9,055 bases of DNA, from assembly GCA_030148365.1 (NCBI GenBank), contig JASBTO010000027.1:1-9055 (forward strand). Direction: 5' to 3'. The notes under the pieces were generated by a model that was not told the DNA's origin, did no database searches, and saw only the letters and a list, made by a program, of their open reading frames with translations. This DNA is from Kangiellaceae bacterium (GTDB lineage: Bacteria; Pseudomonadota; Gammaproteobacteria; Enterobacterales; Kangiellaceae). Below are positions 1 through 4,524 of the stretch, piece after piece. Position 1 is the stretch's first letter, and every line of letters starts with the position of its first letter. Position numbers and translations under genes: made by a program.

Positions 1-301
1 CGCCGTCACCGTCGGGGTCGACCAGATGCCAGCCGCACCGCAGCGCCAGCAGTTCCCGGCCCTCGACTTCCACCTCGATGGTGCCCAGCTTTATCATCAA
101 CGCCACGAAAAAACGGAAACAATGATGGATCAGGGCTCGCACCCGGGCTTTCCCCCGCCCCCGGTCGCCCGCGGTAATCAACATGACCGGCAACACAAAG
201 AGCGTCAAAAACAGGCCGCCGACCCCAAACACCACAAAGCAGAATCCGGTCGCCAGCATTCGCCAGAGGCGCTCCAGTTTTGTCGTCAACGGGTTAACCA
301 T
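1..301 (-). CDS. Lysophospholipid acyltransferase-like membrane protein of an aryl-polyene-type cluster (partial, C-terminus outside window)
   Basis: Only the first 100 codons lie in the window; the gene runs off the left edge. The start MVNPLTTKLERLWRML is followed by one strongly hydrophobic segment at about residues 17-43. A basic stretch comes next (AGDRGRGKARVR, about 44-55), then a region beginning IHHCFRFFVALM and leading to EVEVEGREL at about 77-85. This layout matches, from memory, the acyltransferases (PlsC/LPLAT type) found in aryl polyene and flexirubin clusters, which transfer the acyl product onto a lipid head at the inner membrane. The ATG overlaps the stop of the upstream ketosynthase-like gene by 8 bases (ATGGTTAA). 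There is no clear ribosome binding site of its own, so translational coupling is likely. The catalytic NHxxxxD motif is not seen. By my recollection of the family it should begin near residue 95, where the sequence reads LVDPDGDG. Either it lies beyond the edge or the end of the fragment is aberrant. Family call moderate; activity not shown. Confidence 0.6.
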   Translation of the reverse strand, partial: MVNPLTTKLERLWRMLATGFCFVVFGVGGLFLTLFVLPVMLITAGDRGRGKARVRALIHHCFRFFVALMIKLGTIEVEVEGRELLALRCGWHLVDPDGDG

Positions 302-1019
302 GCCGCTGCCAGTGCCAGCCGGTACCGGCGAGGCCCAGTTCAAATTGCCCGGTTCCCTGCAACAGGTGACGCAGCCAGGTGATGGCCTGGGGCTCGTCTG
401 TCCTGGCGGCCCGGGGACCCGCGGAGCTGATCCGGAATTTCGGGCCGTCGCCGTCCCGGGACAGCAACATGCCCACGGCACAGGCATACTCCCTGCCGTC
501 CGCGAACTGTTGGTAGCTGGCCGGCAAGGGCTCGTCGTAATAAACGAGGAGGACCTGCTCCTGCGCGCCGCTGCCCAGCCAGGCGGCGGCTTCCATGACC
601 CCTGCCATAAAGGTCGATTCGGCGGCCGCGATGGCCGTACTGGCATGGCGATCCTTGCTGCCGATGGTGTACAGCCCCGAAACGGCATTGTGTACCGACA
701 GACCGAATGCCGTGGGCGACACCGACTCCCCGCTTACGATCGTCCGCAACAGCTCCAGGGTGCGCGACATTTCTCCGTAGCGACTGGCGAATACGCTGGC
801 GACGCCCTGCTCCGGACGCAGATCCATGGCGACCCGCAGCGCCATTCGGGACAGGGGGCTCAGCCGGCGGCGGAACATGGGCTTGAGCTCCGGCAAGTCC
901 GGCACCCCTTCGACGCCAGGCTCGCGCTCGCCAGCGGCCCACTCCTGCCAATGGCGTCGGGATTCCAGCCCGGGCGACCAGGCGGACCATTTTTTCAGGG
1001 TAAATTCCAATGCGGACAT
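294..1019 (-). CDS. Beta-ketoacyl synthase-like 'chain length factor' protein (ketoacyl-synt_2 type)
   Basis: The protein has 241 residues, which is normal for the short ketosynthase-like proteins (PF13723 type) of aryl polyene/flexirubin clusters. The N-terminus has the family's aromatic pattern: W11, then WSPG at 14-17, W24 and W27. Later come SRYGEM (79-84), SPTAFGLSVHNAVSG (101-115), TAIAAAESTF (128-137) and LLVYYDEPLP (157-166). It covers only the first half of a thiolase fold. Its single cysteine (C180) is not in the position of the usual nucleophile, and the equivalent stretch reads SVHNAVSG. It is therefore unlikely to condense chains alone and may assist or pair with a full ketosynthase; this is inference. 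I chose the ATG at 1019 over upstream starts because GAAGG lies 7 bases before it (1027-1031) and family members begin just before the FxxxxWxAWxPG pattern. It probably opens an operon with the overlapping acyltransferase. The exact APE gene letter is uncertain, so no symbol is given. Confidence 0.8.
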   Translation of the reverse strand: MSALEFTLKKWSAWSPGLESRRHWQEWAAGEREPGVEGVPDLPELKPMFRRRLSPLSRMALRVAMDLRPEQGVASVFASRYGEMSRTLELLRTIVSGESVSPTAFGLSVHNAVSGLYTIGSKDRHASTAIAAAESTFMAGVMEAAAWLGSGAQEQVLLVYYDEPLPASYQQFADGREYACAVGMLLSRDGDGPKFRISSAGPRAARTDEPQAITWLRHLLQGTGQFELGLAGTGWHWQRHG

Positions 1020-1026
1020 TCGAGTG

Positions 1027-1031
1027 CCTTC
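1027..1031 (-). promoter_or_regulatory. Ribosome binding site deciding the start of the chain-length-factor gene
   Basis: The minus strand reads GAAGG 7 bases before the ATG at 1019. The alternative ATG at 1046 is preceded only by a C-rich stretch without a Shine-Dalgarno match, so the downstream ATG is preferred. Confidence 0.5.
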
Positions 1032-1052
1032 GACCGGCTCGGTCATTGACTG

Positions 1053-1066
1053 CCGGGCGGGCCCGG
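1053..1066 (-). promoter_or_regulatory. GC-rich hairpin in the leader of the chain-length-factor operon
   Basis: CCGGGC-GG-GCCCGG is a perfect palindrome, realistically a 5-bp stem with a 4-base loop. If transcription starts near 1072 from the promoter at 1079-1107, this hairpin would sit about 6 bases from the 5' end of the mRNA. It has no T tract after it on the minus strand, so it is not a typical terminator for lysAC. A role in mRNA stability is inference. Confidence 0.35.
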
Positions 1067-1078
1067 AAAGAGTCGGGA

Positions 1079-1107
1079 ATTCTAGGCAAGCGGCCGTAAA
1101 AAGGCAA
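1079..1107 (-). promoter_or_regulatory. Sigma70-like promoter for the aryl-polyene-type operon
   Basis: On the minus strand, TTGCCT (1107-1102; 4 of 6 matches to TTGACA) is followed after exactly 17 bases by TAGAAT (1084-1079; 5 of 6 matches to TATAAT). Transcription would start near 1072, about 53 bases before the ATG at 1019. It lies in the 100-base gap between the lysAC stop and the ketosynthase-like gene and would make that gene the first of its own transcript. This is a consensus match by eye only. Confidence 0.5.
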
Positions 1108-1120
1108 TCCGCCGGGGATT
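1098..1120 (-). terminator. Weak possible terminator after lysAC
   Basis: On the minus strand, AATCC-CCGGC-GGATT (1120-1106) forms a 5-bp stem. It is followed by GCC and then TTTTT (1102-1098). The stem begins inside the lysAC stop codon and is short, and three bases separate it from the T tract, so termination would be partial at best. It overlaps the -35 element of the downstream promoter. Confidence 0.22.
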
Positions 1121-3702
1121 CAGGTGAGCACCAGTTCGGCTGCCGGCGCCCGCAGGTTGTAACGGGATGACATGACCGCACCATAGGCGCCGGCATTGGC
1201 GATCAGGATCAGATCGCCTTCTGCCGATTCCGGCAGAAAGCGGCCGAGGCCGAGAGTGTCCCCCGATTCGCAAATCGGGCCGACGACATTGTAACGATGG
1301 GTGGCGGGCTCCGGGAGCCGGGTCAGGTTGACAATTTCATGCCAGGCGCCATAGAGGGCCGGGCGGATCAGGGAGTTCATGCCGGTGGCGATGCCGAGAT
1401 ACCGCAGTTGCCCCTTGCCCTTGATCTGGGTAACCCGCGCCATCAGCACGCCGCTTTCCGCGACCAGATACCGACCCGGCTCCAGCCACAACTCCAGATC
1501 GGTATGATCGGCCATCACCTGCGCCAGGCTGGCGTCCAGCGCAGCCAGATCCAGGCGCGGCTCGCCGGGCCGCTCCGGCACCCCGAGTCCGCCCCCGAGA
1601 TCCAGTACCCTGACCCCTGGAAACAGACGACTGGCATCGAGCATGGTCTGCAACTGGTCGCGCCAGGCATCCGCCCGGTGAATACCGCTGCCGGAATGGG
1701 CATGCAATCCGCGCACCCGCATCCCGTGGCTGCCGGCGAGCGCCGAAGCTTCCTCCAGAGCGGACAAGGGAATACCGAATTTGGACTGGTTACCCGCCGT
1801 GACGACTTTTTCATGATGGCCTTCGCCGGAGCCCGGATCGATACGCAGAAAAATATCCCGGTCCCGGAAGAGTTCCGGCCAGTGTTTGAGTGGATGCAGA
1901 TTATCGACGGTCACCTGAACCCCCGACTCCAGGGCGCGCCGGTATTCCTCCCGGGGTGCGAAATTGGGCGTGAACAGGATCTGCTCCGCGGTCAGGTCCG
2001 GGACCGCCGCGAGTACATGATCAATCTCTTCCAGGGACACGCATTCGAAACCGAGGCCTTCGGCGGCCAGGGTACGCAACACCTGCGGATGATTATTGGC
2101 CTTGACCGCGTAGAGTACCCGGTCGACGCTGGTCAGGGCGCGCAGGTCCCGCGCCGCCGCCGCCACGCCCGGCAAGTAATAGATATAGGCATGGTCCCGG
2201 CCCGCCATCCGTTCCTGGATCCTGGCTGACTGCTGCTGCCACCAGGTCGCCGGTAACCCGGCGCTGTCCGGCGCCATCAGCGCTTGCCAGGTCGGGCCGA
2301 ACTCCGGCCGCTGCGGGGCCACTTTTTCGATGAGCTGGTAATGCAGTTTCTGGACCAGCTGATTGGCGTGCTCCGGATCCACGACCAGGGTCAGATTCAG
2401 ATCATTGGCCGACTGGGTCACCATATGAATTCGCCGCTCGGCAAAGACGCCGAGGGCATCCGCCAGTTTGCCCAGATTGGCGCGAATACCGTTACCGACC
2501 AGACTGATCGAGACGCAACCGGTGTGTACGCGAACCTGCGCGAGGCCGGCCAGTTCATCGATGAGTTTGTCGAGACGGGCGCTGCTGGCCGCAGTTGCCG
2601 ACTGGGGATCCAGTGTCACGGTCACCTGGGCCTCGGCGGTGGCGATCAGGTCGACGGAAAACCCGTGCCGCTTGAAGAGCGCAAAGATGTCCGCCAGAAA
2701 ACCGGCCTGCTGCCACATTCTCGAGGTTTCCATCGCAATCAGCGTCACCTGGTCGCGTTTGACGACGCCCTTGACCTGGGCTTCGGTTTCCGCGGCGCGG
2801 GGACCTATGTCGGTGCCATCCAGCTCCGGATGAAAGGTATCCAGGATGGACACGGGGATCCCCGCCTCTCGCACCGGACCGATACTGGCCGGATGCAGAA
2901 CCCGGGCGCCCATGGCGGCCAGCTCCCGGGCTTCGCCATAACTGAGTTTGCGGAGCAGGCGGGCGCCGGGGATCTCCCGGGGATCAGCACTGAAGATACC
3001 GGGTACATCGGTCCAGATTTCCAGATGCTGCGCACCGATCCGGGCCGCCATGCAGGCGGCCGCCGTGTCGGAGCCGCCGCGGCCCAGCAACCGGATCCGC
3101 CCTTCCCGATCGCCGGCAATAAATCCCTGAGTGACATGCAACCGGCCCTCGGATGCCAGCCGTGACAACAACTCCGGATCCGGGCCGCTATCGCATTTTG
3201 CCGCGAGCCAGTCCGCGTCGGTCTCGGCATCAGTCGGCACGGTCAGTAGCCCCGTGGCGTCCTGCCATCGGGCCTCCCGGTCGACTGCGACGAGCACCGC
3301 AACCCCGAGCCGACTGGAGAGTCGCTCGCCACATGCCAGCAATCCGGCCAGCACCGCGGCCGTCGGCGATGGCGACAACTCGTCAATCTGTACTTCCAGT
3401 ATCGCGAGTTCATCGAGCACGGCACTGCGGGATTCAAGCTCCAGATCGTCCATCAGGGCCAGATGGCGGTCCCGGATTGCTGCGAACAACCGCAAGCGCT
3501 CTTGTCGATCCTGTGTCGCGGCAATCTCCCCCAGCCGGTCGGTCACACCGGACAGGGCCGACACCACCACCAACAACCGATAATTTTTTTGCAGTAATTC
3601 CCTCGCCCGATGGGCGATCGTCTGCCAGCCCGCCCGGGAGCTGACACTGGTGCCGCCGAATTTGAGAACCCGCCAACCCTGTTGTGTTTGCGTCGCCGCC
3701 AT
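1120..3702 (-). CDS. lysAC: Bifunctional aspartate kinase / diaminopimelate decarboxylase
   Basis: This 860-residue cytoplasmic fusion carries two enzymes at opposite ends of lysine synthesis. The N-terminal half is aspartate kinase (EC 2.7.2.4): KFGGTSV at 14-20, LLGRGGSDTAA at 205-215, WTDVPGIFSADPR at 230-242 and MGARVLHP at 264-271. Two ACT-like regions follow at about 318-375 and 395-460; these normally bind the feedback amino acid. After a linker (about 462-500) comes a full PLP-dependent diaminopimelate decarboxylase (EC 4.1.1.20). K534 in YAVKAN (531-536) should bind PLP. HAHSGSG (667-673), GGGLG (703-707), EPGR (741-744), C811 in PICESGD and Y840 are the other expected motifs. The start ATG has AGGAG 6 bases upstream. 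Lysine as the feedback effector is inferred, not read from the sequence. Fused genes of this order are known in Xanthomonas relatives. Both halves look intact, with no missing key residue noticed. Confidence 0.95.
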   Translation of the reverse strand: MAATQTQQGWRVLKFGGTSVSSRAGWQTIAHRARELLQKNYRLLVVVSALSGVTDRLGEIAATQDRQERLRLFAAIRDRHLALMDDLELESRSAVLDELAILEVQIDELSPSPTAAVLAGLLACGERLSSRLGVAVLVAVDREARWQDATGLLTVPTDAETDADWLAAKCDSGPDPELLSRLASEGRLHVTQGFIAGDREGRIRLLGRGGSDTAAACMAARIGAQHLEIWTDVPGIFSADPREIPGARLLRKLSYGEARELAAMGARVLHPASIGPVREAGIPVSILDTFHPELDGTDIGPRAAETEAQVKGVVKRDQVTLIAMETSRMWQQAGFLADIFALFKRHGFSVDLIATAEAQVTVTLDPQSATAASSARLDKLIDELAGLAQVRVHTGCVSISLVGNGIRANLGKLADALGVFAERRIHMVTQSANDLNLTLVVDPEHANQLVQKLHYQLIEKVAPQRPEFGPTWQALMAPDSAGLPATWWQQQSARIQERMAGRDHAYIYYLPGVAAAARDLRALTSVDRVLYAVKANNHPQVLRTLAAEGLGFECVSLEEIDHVLAAVPDLTAEQILFTPNFAPREEYRRALESGVQVTVDNLHPLKHWPELFRDRDIFLRIDPGSGEGHHEKVVTAGNQSKFGIPLSALEEASALAGSHGMRVRGLHAHSGSGIHRADAWRDQLQTMLDASRLFPGVRVLDLGGGLGVPERPGEPRLDLAALDASLAQVMADHTDLELWLEPGRYLVAESGVLMARVTQIKGKGQLRYLGIATGMNSLIRPALYGAWHEIVNLTRLPEPATHRYNVVGPICESGDTLGLGRFLPESAEGDLILIANAGAYGAVMSSRYNLRAPAAELVLT

Positions 3703-3708
3703 TTATTG

Positions 3709-3713
3709 CTCCT
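3709..3713 (-). promoter_or_regulatory. Ribosome binding site of lysAC
   Basis: The minus strand reads AGGAG, then six bases, then the ATG at 3702. This strong site fixes the start and places KFGGTSV 13 residues in, as expected for aspartate kinases. Confidence 0.75.
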
Positions 3714-3717
3714 GAAA

Positions 3718-3745
3718 GCCGGGTTTGCTCATCCAGATACCCGGC
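3718..3745 (-). promoter_or_regulatory. Hairpin in the lysAC leader, or end of the upstream transcript
   Basis: GCCGGGT (3718-3724) and ACCCGGC (3739-3745) are perfect 7-base inverted repeats around a 14-base loop. On the minus strand the stem ends 4 bases before the AGGAG of lysAC and is followed by TTT. It could be a weak terminator for the lipoprotein gene upstream or a structure in the lysAC leader affecting translation. The 136-base gap (3703-3838) is too short for a complete lysine riboswitch of the usual size, and I see none. No convincing promoter was found here: TTGGCA at 3786-3781 lacks a good -10 partner. Confidence 0.4.
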
Positions 3746-3838
3746 AGGCGTGTGCTTTACCTGAACACCGTGCCCTGCCCTGCCAACCCTTGCCGCGATC
3801 CGCGTGGAGATTGCAACAGGTTGTGCTCGCCGACCTGA

Positions 3839-4312
3839 CTAGGGTTGGTTTCCGTCCAGAATCCGCGCCGGATCAATTTGCCCTGAGCGGACCACCGACT
3901 CGGTACCAAACAAAAACCGGTCGGTTCTGATGCGGGTAATGAGTCGATAGTCCAGAGACTCGGCCGACGTGTTCATCATGTCCATGAGGATACGGCCGGC
4001 CCGATAAATATTGGTCGCCACTTCCACTTTCAGTAATGCCTCGGAAAAGGGCTCGACCACCAGCTTCTGATCGCTGACCCCGGTCGCGAACTTGCTGCCC
4101 TGCAACTCAAGGGTAAAACTCATGCCTTCAATGGGAATGGCGACATCGTTGGGGTTCTGGATGCGCAAGGTCAGCCGCGCCCGCTGCTCGAAGCCCTCCC
4201 CCGGTAACATCTCCAGATTCGCCAAAAGCACTTCAGGCTCCTGGAAGTCCGGTCGCCAACTGGCGCAGGAAGTCAGCAACAGAATAACGCCGGCAAGCAC
4301 TAATGGTTTCAA
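3839..4312 (-). CDS. LEA type 2 (WHy-domain) family lipoprotein
   Basis: This is a 157-residue predicted lipoprotein. A short signal peptide (MKPLVLAGVILL) leads to the lipobox L13-T14-S15-C16. Residue +2 is alanine rather than aspartate, so sorting to the outer membrane is expected by the E. coli rule. The rest is one small beta-rich domain. NPND at 53-56 followed by IPIEGMSFTLELQG at 59-72 is the pattern of LEA_2/water-stress-hypersensitivity domains. Bacterial members are periplasm-facing lipoproteins of unclear function. The start is TTG: the minus strand has GAGGA 7 bases upstream, and the signal peptide begins directly there. It precedes lysAC by 136 bases in the same direction and is divergent from tamA, so shared regulation with either is possible but not shown. 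Fold and localisation fairly sure; function unknown. Confidence 0.82.
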   Translation of the reverse strand: MKPLVLAGVILLLTSCASWRPDFQEPEVLLANLEMLPGEGFEQRARLTLRIQNPNDVAIPIEGMSFTLELQGSKFATGVSDQKLVVEPFSEALLKVEVATNIYRAGRILMDMMNTSAESLDYRLITRIRTDRFLFGTESVVRSGQIDPARILDGNQP

Positions 4313-4319
4313 GGATCCG

Positions 4320-4324
4320 TCCTC
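4320..4324 (-). promoter_or_regulatory. Ribosome binding site supporting a TTG start
   Basis: GAGGA on the minus strand lies 7 bases before TTG at 4312. The first in-frame ATG comes much later, inside the mature domain (M35), and would lose the signal peptide and lipobox. TTG is therefore the supported start. Confidence 0.7.
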
Positions 4325-4352
4325 AGGAACAGCTTTCAGTCACTATGGCAGG

Positions 4353-4380
4353 ATTGTCGGCGACGCTCAACAATCGACAA
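4353..4380 (-). promoter_or_regulatory. Weak candidate promoter for the lipoprotein gene
   Basis: On the minus strand, TTGTCG (4380-4375; 4 of 6) and GACAAT (4358-4353; 4 of 6) are 16 bases apart. This would give a leader of about 30 bases before the TTG at 4312. The same bases form an imperfect inverted repeat (TTGTCG at 4354-4359, CGACAA at 4375-4380), which could instead be a protein site. Low certainty. Confidence 0.22.
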
Positions 4381-4409
4381 CCCGGCAAAAACCCCTCATT
4401 AAGCCGGCG

Positions 4410-4438
4410 TTCATCTGGTTATGGGATCATGTCATAAT
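4410..4438 (+). promoter_or_regulatory. Candidate sigma70-like promoter for tamA-tamB
   Basis: TTCATC (4410-4415; 3 of 6) and CATAAT (4433-4438; 5 of 6) are separated by 17 bases. Transcription would start near 4445, leaving a leader of about 80 bases to the ATG at 4525. The weak -35 suggests low or activator-assisted expression, if the site is real. Confidence 0.35.
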
Positions 4439-4480
4439 CACCGGACTTTGAATCCCCGGCGCGAAGCGCCCGACATGATC
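4425..4480. repeat. 9-bp perfect inverted repeat flanking the tamA leader
   Basis: GATCATGTC (4425-4433) and GACATGATC (4472-4480) are exact reverse complements with 38 bases between them. The left arm touches the candidate -10 of tamA and the right arm lies in its leader. Between them sits a second perfect small hairpin (4458-4470). It could be a paired operator or a nested stem structure. No regulator is identified. Confidence 0.5.
4458..4470 (+). repeat. Mini-hairpin GGCGC-GAA-GCGCC
   Basis: A perfect 5-bp stem closes a GAA loop. It contains GCGAAGC, a DNA sequence known for an unusually stable mini-hairpin. It lies in the tamA leader, inside the larger inverted repeat, and no T tract follows, so it is not a terminator for either strand. 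Confidence 0.4.
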
Positions 4481-4524
4481 ACAGGAACTCTCCCCATAGC
4501 ATTGTGATTGCTCCCCACCCTGAC

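Noticed and set aside
183..1049. Open frame of 288 codons on the plus strand opposite the ketosynthase-like gene
   Set aside because: The minus-strand proteins have clear family patterns and an overlapping start/stop arrangement; the plus frame has none.
1297..2229. Open frame of 310 codons on the plus strand opposite lysAC
   Set aside because: It is antisense to the diaminopimelate decarboxylase half, whose catalytic motifs are intact. No recognisable domain or ribosome binding site was seen in the antisense frame.
2284..3165. Open frame of 293 codons on the plus strand opposite the aspartate kinase half
   Set aside because: It is a shadow of lysAC, composed of H/G/R/Q-rich sequence without a recognisable fold.
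3771..3784. TGCCC repeated almost three times
   Set aside because: A short simple repeat with no further copies nearby; likely chance in GC-rich intergenic DNA.
3703..3838. Lysine riboswitch upstream of lysAC
   Set aside because: The gap is 136 bases, shorter than the usual element, and only one simple 7-bp hairpin is visible instead of a five-helix junction.
4490..4517. CTCCCCA direct repeat (4490-4496 and 4511-4517) around the tamA GTG
   Set aside because: Seven bases of low-complexity C-rich sequence; too short to support a function.
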